Shown: positions 17,082 to 25,826, counted from the first letter of the stretch. The stretch: 30,675 nt of DNA from UBA1268 sp002694955 (GCA_028066355.1 JALCBP010000028.1:1-30675); one strand, 5' to 3'. The notes: generated from the sequence alone by a model not told the origin. Made by a program: numbers and translations.

Positions 17082-17207
17082 AAAAACTTATGAAGGTGCC
17101 TCGTTGTGCCTCCGTATTGGTTTGTGGTGTGCGGGTTTGAGGAAACGCTGAGATCGCCTTTATCGGGTGCTTTTTGATGGCCACGGTAACGTGGAGCGTC
17201 TACTTTT

Positions 17208-17230
17208 CCGGCACAGCTTACAAGTGCCGG
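17208..17230 (+). promoter_or_regulatory. Stable hairpin in the nusA leader
   Basis: CCGGCAC (17208-17214) and GTGCCGG (17224-17230) form a perfect 7-bp GC-rich stem with a 9-base loop. It lies about 80 bp before the nusA start. No T-run follows, so it is not a standard terminator. It could be a regulatory or processing site. The stretch 17057-17310 holds no gene. Confidence 0.5.
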
Positions 17231-17310
17231 CCCCCGATCACTGCACTTGGAAGTTCCATTTGGCGGTAGTCGATTCGTATTGGATCGGGTTAGTGAGTTC
17301 CGAGACACGC

Positions 17311-18675
17311 ATGAAGCCAGAAGAAATTCTCCGAATTGTCGACGCAATTCATCGCGACAAAAACATCGACAAGGAGATCGTCTTCCAGGCGATTGAGTCT
17401 GCGTTAGTTACCGCCTTACTTCGACATTATGGTGAAGAAGCGGAGGTAGTCCTTCGAATTGACCGCCAGTCAGGTGCGATTGCCGGCACGCATGATGGTA
17501 CGAATATTGACCCAGAAGAGATCACTGGCCGCATAGGTGCACAGACTGCGAAACAAGTCATTATTCAAAAGATTCGTGAAGCTGAGCGGGACTCGATTCA
17601 TGATGAGTACGAAGAGCAAGTTGGTCAGATGGTGTCAGGGCTTGTGACACGTTTCGATGGTGGAGTTGCCACAGTTTCTCTTGGGGCGACCGAAGCGATA
17701 CTGCCCCGAAGCGAACAGATCCCCGGCGAGAGTTTTCATGTAAATGAAAGAATTCGTGCCACGATTTTCGAGGTTCGGAAATCGGGCAGTCGTGTAAAAA
17801 TTATTCTTTCACGCATTCGTCCACAGTTGGTCCAACGGCTTTTTGAGCAGGAAATTCCTGAAATAATTGATGGTGTAATTGAAATCCGAGCTATTTCCCG
17901 AGAGCCTGGTTATCGTAGTAAGGTTGCGGTCATAAGTTCTGACAATCGTGTTGATTGCGTTGGAGCGTGCGTTGGTGTCAGAGGAAACCGGATTAAAAAT
18001 ATTGTTGAAGAACTTGGTGGTGAGCGAATCGATATCGTCCGTTGGAACGATGACCTTCAGGTATTAGTCCCGAATGCACTTCAGCCAGCCGAAGTGGATG
18101 AGGTCATTCTTTGCCAAATGCTCGGCCGCGGAATTGTTCTAGTTGGAGAAGACCAGCTATCGTTAGCAATTGGACGGCGCGGACAGAATGTTCGACTTGC
18201 CAGCAAGTTGTGTGGCTGGGATATCGAGATTATGACGCGGGAGGAACTTGACCAGCAGATTGAACGTGCTGTTGACGGGTTCTCGTCGATTGAAGGCCTT
18301 GAGGAATCGGTTGCTGAACGACTTGTCGGCGAAGGATTCTTGTCATATGACGACCTTTCTGTAATCGAACCAGATGACCTGATGGAAATGGGCGAGTTGT
18401 CTGCAGAAGCGGTTGATGCGATTGTGAATGAGGCAGAAAATCGCGCAACCATTGCCGAAGAGGCAGCTGCGGATGAGCGTCGGAAGCAGCGGGAGCAGGA
18501 TCAAGTTCCCGGAGAAGGAAACGAAAGTGATGCTGGTGAAGAAAATTCATCAGAAGTTGGTGAAGATGTTCGGGAACAGGAGCAGGAGGCTACCTCGCTA
18601 GACGAGCCTTTGGATGCTGGTGTTGCATCAGAGGACGCAAGTGAGGCATCAACACCTCCGCAATCTAGTTCATGA
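17311..18675 (+). CDS. nusA: Transcription termination/antitermination factor NusA
   Basis: A 454-residue protein that binds RNA polymerase and modulates pausing, termination and antitermination. The NusA N-domain (MKPEEILRIVDAIHRDKNID) comes first. An S1 domain follows (about 110-180, MVSGLVTRFDGGVATVSLG), then KH1 (VGACVGVRGNRIKNIVEELGG) and KH2 (LAIGRRGQNVRLASKLCGW). A helix-hairpin-helix region (IEGLEESVAERLVGEGF) precedes a strongly acidic Glu/Asp/Ser-rich tail of about 60 residues. The frame is open much further upstream, but the conserved domain begins at the ATG at 17311. A GTG at 17293 is an alternative. It leads nusA-infB-rbfA; rimP, the usual upstream partner, is not there. Confidence 0.94.
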   Translation: MKPEEILRIVDAIHRDKNIDKEIVFQAIESALVTALLRHYGEEAEVVLRIDRQSGAIAGTHDGTNIDPEEITGRIGAQTAKQVIIQKIREAERDSIHDEYEEQVGQMVSGLVTRFDGGVATVSLGATEAILPRSEQIPGESFHVNERIRATIFEVRKSGSRVKIILSRIRPQLVQRLFEQEIPEIIDGVIEIRAISREPGYRSKVAVISSDNRVDCVGACVGVRGNRIKNIVEELGGERIDIVRWNDDLQVLVPNALQPAEVDEVILCQMLGRGIVLVGEDQLSLAIGRRGQNVRLASKLCGWDIEIMTREELDQQIERAVDGFSSIEGLEESVAERLVGEGFLSYDDLSVIEPDDLMEMGELSAEAVDAIVNEAENRATIAEEAAADERRKQREQDQVPGEGNESDAGEENSSEVGEDVREQEQEATSLDEPLDAGVASEDASEASTPPQSSS

Positions 18676-18753
18676 TGACTCAGGAATTTACAAGGTGCTG
18701 GCAAGAGTTTCTTTGCCAGCTGCAGAGCACAAAACAAAGTCGGAGCACAACTC

Positions 18754-21483
18754 GTGGCGGTTCGCATATACAGTCTTGCGAAAGAATTAAAACTCGACAG
18801 CAAAGAGCTCGTCGAGCTATGTACTCGCGCGGGTATACAGGATAAAGGTTCTGCTCTTGCCAGTCTCGATGATGCGGAAGTTGCTCGAATTAAAGAATTC
18901 GTAGCAGGTAAAACAAAGTCGCCAGAACGGGCGAAGGCTACCACCGATTCAGCGGCAGCTCCGAAGGCTCCTGCTGTGATGAAGCGGGAAGATTATGTCG
19001 CTCCAACCGGGGCTGCCCGTCAGGGCAGACCAAAAGAGCTTGGTTCAAAGGCCCCTGCTCCAAAGCCCGCCCCACTTGGCAAGACTTCAAAACCTGCGAG
19101 TGAACAAACTGGAACGGGTGACCAAGGTGATCAAGGCTCGCCACCAATTCAGGTGAGGCCAGGGTCTGGTCGCGGTCCACGAACGGGAAGCAAGCCCGCA
19201 CCGAGGCCGACATTCAAATTGCCGCCAATGCCTGCCGCGGGCCGCAAGCCAGTTGCAAAGACGCCCTCTGATGAGCCTGCAGCCCAGAAGCCAGATGTTA
19301 AGCTTCCTCTCGATGCGATTCGAAGTGCAAAAGCAGGAGGTACGAAGCCGCTTGCAGACCATATGCGAAAGCATGAGGACCGGCAGCAAGATCATGGAGG
19401 TGGTCAGCGTGGTGGTCAACGTGGTGGTCAACGCGGTGGTCAACGCGGTGGTGGATTACTGCAGGATGGAATGACTGGTGGCGGTTTGGCTCCGCCGCTT
19501 CCTCCTTCGGAGTCTGGCGGCCGGCAGCGAAAATCAGGGAAAGGTGGGAGTCAGCGGGATGAGCTTCTTGGTGGTCGTGAAATGCGACAATTGCACCGGA
19601 AGCGTCATGATCGTCGAGGCTTAGGCGATGATGATGAACGTTCGACGAGACGTCGACGCCCGCGTCAACGACGCGGACCGACTGTTTCAACTGCAGCACC
19701 AAGGAAAACGAATGCGTCAATTCAAGTTCCGTGCACTGTTCGGGCATTCTCTGAAGCGATAGGTCTCGCGGCAAGTGAAGTCCTTCGGAAACTTCTCAGT
19801 TTTGAGCTGGGAACGATTCCCAATATGAGCACAACACTTGACAAAGATACTGTTGAACTACTTGCTGCAGAGTTCGAGGTCAAGCTTGACATCAAGACGG
19901 CAGAGGATCTTGAAAAAGAATTACTTGCTGGGTTTGATGCTGTAGATGAGGACCCTGCCCTGCAACAGTCTCGAGCACCAGTTGTTACGTTCCTTGGTCA
20001 TGTAGATCATGGAAAAACATCATTGCTCGACAAGATTCTTGGGAGTGATGTTGCTGCCAGAGAAAGCGGTGGTATCACGCAGCACATGCGTGCGTATACC
20101 ATTGATCACAATGAAAAGCCGATTTCATTTGTTGACACACCTGGTCACGAAGCTTTCACTCAAATGCGGGCTCGGGGAGCGAACGTAACCGACTGTGCAG
20201 TACTTGTCGTTGCAGCTGACGATGGAATCATGCCGCAGACAGAAGAAGCAATTAGTCATATTCGTGCAGCAAACGTCCCGATTGTTGTTGCAATCAATAA
20301 GATAGATCTGCCAGGAGCAGATATTGATCGAGTCTTTCAACAACTGGCTGCCAACGAATTGCTGCCAACGGAATGGGGTGGTGACACCGAAGTTGTGAAG
20401 ACAAGTGCTGCCACAGGAGAGGGTATCGATGAACTTCTTGATACTCTTTTGACAATTGCGGAGTTGCATGATGTTCGGGCGAACCCGGATCGAGCTGCAG
20501 CCGGCGTTTGCCTTGATGCTTCTATTCATGAGGGACAGGGAGTCGTAGCCTGTCTGCTTGTGCAGAAGGGAACGCTTCAGGTGGGGGATGCGGTTGTTTG
20601 TGGTGAAGCAAACGGAACGGTCAAGTCGATGCACGACACATTGAAGCATCGAAAGGTGAAGCAGGCAGGCCCATCACGAGCAGTCATGGTAGCTGGTTTT
20701 GATATTGCCCCGGGTGCTGGTGAGCGATTTCAAGTTGTTGATGCAATTGCTCTTGCACGTGAAGTGGCAACCAAAAGAACGGATCTTCGACGGCAGACAA
20801 ATCTTCTGTCAGCCCCTGTTCATGTCACCTTTGAAAACCTGACGGAGCGTCTTGGTACGCAGAAGACGCCGACGCTCAACTTGATTATTCGGGCTGATGT
20901 TCGCGGTTCAATCGAAGCAATTATGAAGGAACTGGAAAAATTAGAGCACCCCGAGGTGCGGATCCGGATTCTACAGGCGTCCGTTGGTGGAATTAGTGAA
21001 GCTGACATTCAGCTTGCAGATGCTTCAGATGCCGTCGTGATAGGTTTCAATGTTGTGCCAGACGACCGTGCAAGGTCACTTGCCGAGGATCGTGGTGTTC
21101 AGGTGCGTCGCTACGACATTATCTATCAGGTGACAGATGATCTCAGGAACGCGCTTGAGGGAATGCTTGCACCCGAGAAGCAGGAAGTGGAACTTGGTAG
21201 GGCGCTTGTTCAACGAACCTTTTCAATTAGTCGGATCGGAGTCATTGCTGGCTGTCGGGTAATCGGGGGTATTATTTCTCGAAATGGTCGAGTGCGAATC
21301 ATCCGAGACAGTCGTGTTATCGGTGACTATCCAGTGGATACATTGCGTCGTGAAAAAGATGATGCAAAAGAGGTCCGGGATGGCCTTGAGTGTGGGATAA
21401 AAGTTGCGGGTTTCAATGACGTGAAGGAGGGCGACATCCTCGAATGCTATAAGATCGAGGAAGTTGCACGAACACTTTCGTGA
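18754..21483 (+). CDS. infB: Translation initiation factor IF-2
   Basis: A 909-residue GTPase that brings initiator tRNA to the ribosome. An IF2 N-terminal helical module (IYSLAKELKLDSKELVELC) is followed by about 300 residues of Pro/Lys/Arg/Gly-rich disordered linker. A second IF2N-type module begins near residue 325 (VPCTVRAFSEAIGLAASEVL). The G domain has GHVDHGKTS (from residue 415), GGITQHMRAY, DTPGHEAF and NKIDLPGAD, and domains II-IV complete the protein. The GTG start at 18754 has GGAG at 18742-18745. It follows nusA by 78 bp and overlaps rbfA by 4 bp. Confidence 0.96.
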   Translation: MAVRIYSLAKELKLDSKELVELCTRAGIQDKGSALASLDDAEVARIKEFVAGKTKSPERAKATTDSAAAPKAPAVMKREDYVAPTGAARQGRPKELGSKAPAPKPAPLGKTSKPASEQTGTGDQGDQGSPPIQVRPGSGRGPRTGSKPAPRPTFKLPPMPAAGRKPVAKTPSDEPAAQKPDVKLPLDAIRSAKAGGTKPLADHMRKHEDRQQDHGGGQRGGQRGGQRGGQRGGGLLQDGMTGGGLAPPLPPSESGGRQRKSGKGGSQRDELLGGREMRQLHRKRHDRRGLGDDDERSTRRRRPRQRRGPTVSTAAPRKTNASIQVPCTVRAFSEAIGLAASEVLRKLLSFELGTIPNMSTTLDKDTVELLAAEFEVKLDIKTAEDLEKELLAGFDAVDEDPALQQSRAPVVTFLGHVDHGKTSLLDKILGSDVAARESGGITQHMRAYTIDHNEKPISFVDTPGHEAFTQMRARGANVTDCAVLVVAADDGIMPQTEEAISHIRAANVPIVVAINKIDLPGADIDRVFQQLAANELLPTEWGGDTEVVKTSAATGEGIDELLDTLLTIAELHDVRANPDRAAAGVCLDASIHEGQGVVACLLVQKGTLQVGDAVVCGEANGTVKSMHDTLKHRKVKQAGPSRAVMVAGFDIAPGAGERFQVVDAIALAREVATKRTDLRRQTNLLSAPVHVTFENLTERLGTQKTPTLNLIIRADVRGSIEAIMKELEKLEHPEVRIRILQASVGGISEADIQLADASDAVVIGFNVVPDDRARSLAEDRGVQVRRYDIIYQVTDDLRNALEGMLAPEKQEVELGRALVQRTFSISRIGVIAGCRVIGGIISRNGRVRIIRDSRVIGDYPVDTLRREKDDAKEVRDGLECGIKVAGFNDVKEGDILECYKIEEVARTLS
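19399..19452 (+). repeat. GGQR tetrapeptide-coding 12-bp tandem repeat in infB
   Basis: Four consecutive 12-bp units of the form GGTGGTCARCGY (from 19399) and a final half unit encode (Gly-Gly-Gln-Arg)x4-Gly-Gly. They lie in the disordered linker between the N-terminal module and the second IF2N module. The RGG-like composition suggests RNA contact; copy number may vary by slippage. Confidence 0.85.
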
Positions 21484-21920
21484 GTACACGTAGACTTCTC
21501 AAGGCGGCAGAAGCAGTTCGGGAAGTGGTCAGTATGGCCATCCTTACGCAGGTTCGTGATCCGCGGGTTCAGGATGTAACAGTGACTGGTGTTGAAATGG
21601 CCCCAGATATGCGTTCAGCCAAAGTCACAGTATCAATCATGGGAAGCCCCGCAAAACAGGAACTCGCCTTGCGTGGATTGTCAAATTCGGCCGGTTTTCT
21701 TCAGGCAAAAATTGCGGAAAGAATTGACACTCGGTATATCCCAAAACTACGGTTTGAAATGGACAAAGGCGTGAAGCATTCTATAGAGATTGCTCGAGTT
21801 CTTAATGATGTATTGCCAGTTTCAGATCAGGACAAAACACTCGGTGAAGAATCAGGTGCCTCTCAATCTTTAGAGGCTTCTAAACAAGACCCTCAGGATG
21901 ATGCTGAAAGAAGTCCATGA
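21480..21920 (+). CDS. rbfA: Ribosome-binding factor A
   Basis: A 146-residue KH-fold protein that assists maturation of the 30S subunit and 16S rRNA 5' end. Family features: start MSTRRLLKAAEAVREVVSMA, DPRVQDVTVTGVEMAPDMRSAKVTVS, and RYIPKLRFEMDKGVKHSIEI. A short acidic, Ser-rich tail (about 25 residues) follows. The GTG start overlaps the infB stop (GTGA) and its own stop overlaps the next ATG (ATGA), so infB, rbfA and the following gene are translationally coupled. Confidence 0.94.
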   Translation: MSTRRLLKAAEAVREVVSMAILTQVRDPRVQDVTVTGVEMAPDMRSAKVTVSIMGSPAKQELALRGLSNSAGFLQAKIAERIDTRYIPKLRFEMDKGVKHSIEIARVLNDVLPVSDQDKTLGEESGASQSLEASKQDPQDDAERSP

Positions 21921-23338
21921 CTGCTAAGAAAAAAACAACGAAGTCAAAATCTCAGAAGAAGCCGGTAGCGAAGGCCAAGAAAGCCAAGGCTACAAAAAAA
22001 GCTTCAAAGAAGAAGACGTCAAAAGCCAAGAAAACTACCAAAACGAGTTCTGCCCGAACTGGTGCCGGTAGCAAAAAAGCATCCAGTAAAAAGAAGTCCA
22101 CCGCGGTCAAGAAATCTAGTGGTTCCAAGTCCAAGAAGCCGTCTGCAGTTGCCAAAAAAGGTGGTGCCGGGGGCAAAAAAGCAGCATCTGCTTCCGCTGC
22201 TAAAAAAGCAGATGTTGAAAAACAGAAGCCAAAACTTACTGCAGCCCAAAAACAAAAGCTTATTGAGAAAATACATGGTGTTCTCAAAAAGCATTATTCC
22301 CCACAGTCGCCCAACACAACACGTCCTCTGTTAGAACAAGTACTTTTTGCATGTTGCCTGGAAAACTCACACTATGGTGATGCCGAAAAAGCATTTTCAA
22401 ATTTGATGGAGAATGCTTTTGATCTCAATGAGATTAGGGTGACTACCGTCGCCGAATTAGCAGAGTTACTTGTTGGATTGCCTGACCCATCTCGTGCGGC
22501 CTTATCACTGCGACGAGTTCTCCAGAGTGTTTTTGAATCGACATATGATTTTTCTTTGGAGCACGCGAAAAAGCATTCCGTATCTCACGGGGTCAAGACG
22601 CTCGATAACCTTCGTTCATTGACACCGTTCACAAAAGTTTTTGTAACATCAACCGCACTCGGAGGGCATGGCGTTCCACTCGACCATGGAGCAATTACCG
22701 TGTTGTATCTCTCCGGCATGGTTTCCTTCGAAGAGTACCAGCAGGTGAATGCTCCTGGACTCGACCGAATGGTTACGAAGAAGATTGGTAAGGAGTTCAG
22801 TTCGCTGTTGCATCAATTTGGTGCTGACCTTCTCGCTTCGCTACACGGTGTGAAATCCAAGAAGATTCTTGGGGAAATATCTGCCGACATAAAAGAAAGA
22901 ATGCCAAAGCGAGGTGAGAAATTGCCTGAGCCATTTGTTGCTGCATTGTCAGCAACGAGTGATGGCGATGTGTCCGAGCAACATCGCCCGGCCGGCCCTC
23001 AGGCGGCACCTCGTCCTGCGGGTAAAACACCACAGCCTCCCCCGGGGTCAGGACCAAAACGGGATGAGGATGGTACGCCAATTGGGACTCGTTCTGGGCC
23101 AAAGCCGTTTGTTGTAAAGCCGAATAAAGCACGTTCAATTACGATCAAACCTGAACTTGCTGCACAAAGAGAAGCTGCAGAACGCGAGGCTTTGAAAGCA
23201 AAGTCTGAGACAAAAAAAACCCGCAAATCTAACAGTGAACCAACAGGTAAAAAAAGCACCGCATCTAAGAAAGCAAAGACGAATGCAAAGAAGGGTTCGG
23301 GGCATTCTCGGAAGTTAGCGAAGAAGAAGCCGCGTTAA
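21917..23338 (+). CDS. Lysine-rich histone H1-like protein with an endonuclease III-like core domain
   Basis: A 473-residue protein. Residues 1-110 are mostly Lys, Ala, Ser, Thr and Gly in H1/Hc1-like runs (KKAKATKKASKKKTSKAKK). Residues about 120-275 form a globular helical domain that recalls the HhH-GPD/endonuclease III fold: RPLLEQVLFACCLENSHYGD at the start (compare FELLIAVLLSAQ), repeated LL and VxDLAELL-type helices, and VPLDHGAITVLYLSG where endonuclease III has VDTHIFRV (Asp256 in the catalytic-Asp position). The GVGxKTA hairpin and the Fe-S cysteines are missing. After a Pro-rich linker (about 340-395) the C-terminus is again Lys-rich. It probably binds DNA or RNA. Glycosylase or lyase activity is doubtful. 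It overlaps rbfA by 4 bp and occupies the place where truB often lies. Confidence 0.6.
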   Translation: MTAKKKTTKSKSQKKPVAKAKKAKATKKASKKKTSKAKKTTKTSSARTGAGSKKASSKKKSTAVKKSSGSKSKKPSAVAKKGGAGGKKAASASAAKKADVEKQKPKLTAAQKQKLIEKIHGVLKKHYSPQSPNTTRPLLEQVLFACCLENSHYGDAEKAFSNLMENAFDLNEIRVTTVAELAELLVGLPDPSRAALSLRRVLQSVFESTYDFSLEHAKKHSVSHGVKTLDNLRSLTPFTKVFVTSTALGGHGVPLDHGAITVLYLSGMVSFEEYQQVNAPGLDRMVTKKIGKEFSSLLHQFGADLLASLHGVKSKKILGEISADIKERMPKRGEKLPEPFVAALSATSDGDVSEQHRPAGPQAAPRPAGKTPQPPPGSGPKRDEDGTPIGTRSGPKPFVVKPNKARSITIKPELAAQREAAEREALKAKSETKKTRKSNSEPTGKKSTASKKAKTNAKKGSGHSRKLAKKKPR

Positions 23339-23430
23339 GAAAATGGCATGAAACAGGACATGGCGGTCTCGCTGGAGGCTCTTGGAAGCTTGGCTGCTAT
23401 TGAAAGATAAACAGAAGGAGATGTGGCAAC

Positions 23431-24180
23431 GTGGCAGGCCATTCCCATTGGGCAAATATTTCACGAAAAAAATCGCTTATTGATGCGAAGCGAGGCAAGC
23501 TTTGGAGCAAGTTAGCGAAAGCCATTATCGTAGCTGCGAAGCATGGCGGTCCCGACCCGGATGCGAATCTTCGACTCCGCTATGCGATTGATGCAGCTAA
23601 GGCTGTGAGCATGCCGAAAGATAATATTCAGCGTGCCATAAAAGCTGGCTGCGGTGAGTTAAAAGGTGGGAATCTCGAAGAGTCTGTATACGAAGGTTAT
23701 GCCGCCGGGGGTGTTGCCGTTTTATGTGAAATCCTTACAGATAATCGAAATCGAACAGCACCGGAAATTCGTAAGCTATTTGAGCTCTGTGATGGCAAAC
23801 TTGGTGCGACTGGGTGTGTTGCATATTTGTTCACGAGGACAGGAATGGTTCGCGTCCCTAGCGATTCCAATGAAGAAGAACGTTTCTTCGAAGTCGCCAT
23901 AGAGTCTGGTGCTGAGGATGTGACCGCTGTGGATAATTATTGGGAAGTCACCTGCGATCCTCAGGTCATGAGTGATGTTGTGACTGCAATCAAAGACGCT
24001 GATTTCACAGTTGAATCAAATGAAATAGTCCGAGTTCCCTCCACTACCGTCAAAATTGATGACGTTGCCATGGCACGTAAGGTGCTCAATCTCATGGAGC
24101 GGCTCGATGATCACGATGACGTACAGAGTGTTTCTGCGAATTTCAGTATTCCGGATGAAGCAATTGAACAGCTCGGGTGA
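23431..24180 (+). CDS. yebC: YebC/PmpR family (TACO1-like) regulator
   Basis: A 249-residue protein of standard family length. The start MAGHSHWANISRKKSLIDAK is the family signature. It is followed by PDPDANLRLRYAIDAAKAVSMPKDNI and YEGYAAGGVAVLCEILTDNRNRTAPEIR, and an acidic C-terminal domain. YebC proteins are linked to gene regulation and, for TACO1 and some bacterial members, to relief of ribosome stalling. The GTG start has GAAGGAG ten bases upstream. In many bacteria yebC precedes ruvC; here it lies about 15 kb downstream of it on the same strand. Confidence 0.95.
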   Translation: MAGHSHWANISRKKSLIDAKRGKLWSKLAKAIIVAAKHGGPDPDANLRLRYAIDAAKAVSMPKDNIQRAIKAGCGELKGGNLEESVYEGYAAGGVAVLCEILTDNRNRTAPEIRKLFELCDGKLGATGCVAYLFTRTGMVRVPSDSNEEERFFEVAIESGAEDVTAVDNYWEVTCDPQVMSDVVTAIKDADFTVESNEIVRVPSTTVKIDDVAMARKVLNLMERLDDHDDVQSVSANFSIPDEAIEQLG

Positions 24181-24198
24181 TTTTGACAAAGTCATCAC
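24177..24198. terminator. Weak inverted repeat between convergent genes
   Basis: GTGAT and GAC pair with GTC and ATCAC around an AAA loop, with a TTT bulge on one side. It straddles the yebC stop in the 26-bp gap before the convergent cytochrome gene. There is no clear T-run, so this is only a weak candidate bidirectional terminator. Confidence 0.2.
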
Positions 24199-24206
24199 AG
24201 AAGTAA

Positions 24207-25826
24207 CTATTCATTTGCTTCGGCTACTTCTTCAGTGTGGTCAACAGACGGCCAGTAATCTTCAAAATCAAATTCCGGGCTGTTATCCAGATCGTGACAC
24301 TCCAGGCAATTGGAAACTACCTTTGTCTTGCTTTCTGGAGTATCGATTGACATAGCAAGTTCTCCGCGAAGCCTGTCCCGTTCAGTAACACTTGCGCGAA
24401 CATCACCTCGTTCGACAGCTGCATGAGCAGCGGCAGGACCGTGACAATTTTCACAGCCATTATGAGCAAGGTGCGGTGTTTTCTCCATGCTGACAAACCC
24501 TCCTTCAAAGGGTTCAAATCTCTGCGGAGCCCAACCAACGACGTGACATGAAAGGCATTCTGGGTCACCGTCTCTTCGTGGTTCCTGGTCTTCAAGAGTT
24601 GTGAGAGCGTAGGAATGAGACGAGTTTTCCCACACTTCGTAGGCGTAGGCGTGGCAGTCTCCGCATGCATCACTTCCGGCAAATCGACGACCGGTCTGAT
24701 GTCGCACCGGGGACAGGCCTAAACCGTCAAGACCGAGTGATTCAAGCTGCCGCTGATATGTAGCAAGCAAATCAATCATATCTTCCGATTCGCCCCATCG
24801 AGCATCAAGTGGCACCCTTTGGCTCTTTATGGGATCGTCTTTTGTGTCGAAGAAACCAATCGTCACGGCAAACATGCCTTTGTGTCCAAGTTCTACAAGA
24901 CGTGCCCCATTATCGAGTACAGGAAGTTTTGAGGGTGGCTCGTCCGCACCTCCGGCAGTGACAACGATATCAAACTGCGGAAAAGATTCCGCGAGGGATC
25001 GCGCCTCTTCAGGAGTACCCCAAGAGAGAAGAACATAGTGGTCACACAAGCCGGGTTGCATTAATTTTACCACTTCTTGGAGTGCTGTTTCTGCTGCTGT
25101 GACTTCGATTGCTGCGTTACGGATATCTCCAGATTTGCTATTACCGAGCACTGAGGTAATTCCAACTCGCAGGCCGCCAATTTCAACAACACGAAAACGA
25201 GGTGTGATGTTGGCATCGAGTCCTAGCAGGCCGACATTTGCACTGAGGAAAGGAGTGGGTTCATTCCCGACAGGTGCAACGGCTGCAACCAGTTCTTCTG
25301 CCGGTAAGCGTAAGTCCGCGGGCCCAAACCCAATTCCACTGTAGCCCATCTGTCGCAAGCCATCTGCAATCGACTGATATTTGACTTCTGCCTGCCGACC
25401 GAATCGCTTTACAAGGCCGCCCAGATCAACTGCTACAACGGGCCAGCCCGCTGATTTTAGTGCAGTTAAGAAATTCTGCCGTCTGCTTAACCCGCCCTTT
25501 TGGTTTTCTTTCCCTGTGCAGCCACATGGTTCGATGTAGCCGTCAAGTTCACCAGTAATAACGAGAACAGCCTGCGGCGTGGGCCAGTCTGTAAAGAGGC
25601 TCCCATTTCGTTCTCGAAACTCTTCTTCAATTGTGTCAGAGATGCCATGGCCTCGATCAGGCGTAGAGGCAGAGACTCTGACTGAGAGTATTCCTACCGA
25701 TGCAATTGCAAGAAGCGTGATACGAGCAAGTCGGTTTAAGATTATCTGCGAGATATCGTGTATTTGAAAGTGCATAGATAAAGAATGGGGACTACTAAAG
25801 TCTGGGCTGCGTTCGTAGGTAGACAC
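24207..25826 (-). CDS. Exported tetrahaem cytochrome c fused to a degenerate 5'-nucleotidase-like domain
   Basis: A 539-residue protein. A signal or anchor segment (RLARITLLAIASVGILSVRVSA) precedes an N-terminal domain of about 270 residues related to the metallophosphatase/5'-nucleotidase family, with the EPCGCTGKENQKGGLSRRQN signature. The usual metal ligands are absent: the DTHG position reads ELDG, GD reads GG, and GNHE reads GPAD. The C-terminal third has four c-type haem motifs: CGDCH (about 387), CLSCH (about 424), CENCH (about 458) and CLECH (about 507), with extra His residues for axial ligands, like cytochrome c554-type modules. It is probably a periplasmic electron carrier. The GTG start at 25826 has GGAAAGG upstream. 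It lies 50 bp downstream of the DUF1573 gene, likely in one transcript. Confidence 0.82.
   Translation of the reverse strand: MSTYERSPDFSSPHSLSMHFQIHDISQIILNRLARITLLAIASVGILSVRVSASTPDRGHGISDTIEEEFRERNGSLFTDWPTPQAVLVITGELDGYIEPCGCTGKENQKGGLSRRQNFLTALKSAGWPVVAVDLGGLVKRFGRQAEVKYQSIADGLRQMGYSGIGFGPADLRLPAEELVAAVAPVGNEPTPFLSANVGLLGLDANITPRFRVVEIGGLRVGITSVLGNSKSGDIRNAAIEVTAAETALQEVVKLMQPGLCDHYVLLSWGTPEEARSLAESFPQFDIVVTAGGADEPPSKLPVLDNGARLVELGHKGMFAVTIGFFDTKDDPIKSQRVPLDARWGESEDMIDLLATYQRQLESLGLDGLGLSPVRHQTGRRFAGSDACGDCHAYAYEVWENSSHSYALTTLEDQEPRRDGDPECLSCHVVGWAPQRFEPFEGGFVSMEKTPHLAHNGCENCHGPAAAHAAVERGDVRASVTERDRLRGELAMSIDTPESKTKVVSNCLECHDLDNSPEFDFEDYWPSVDHTEEVAEANE

Noticed and set aside
17167..17310. 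N-terminal extension of NusA by about 48 residues
   Set aside because: The extension spans a perfect hairpin and has no similarity to NusA, whose conserved domain starts at 17311. It is more likely an untranslated leader.
19399..19452. Short tandem repeats considered as CRISPR-like
   Set aside because: The units are 12 bp, contiguous without spacers and in frame with infB.
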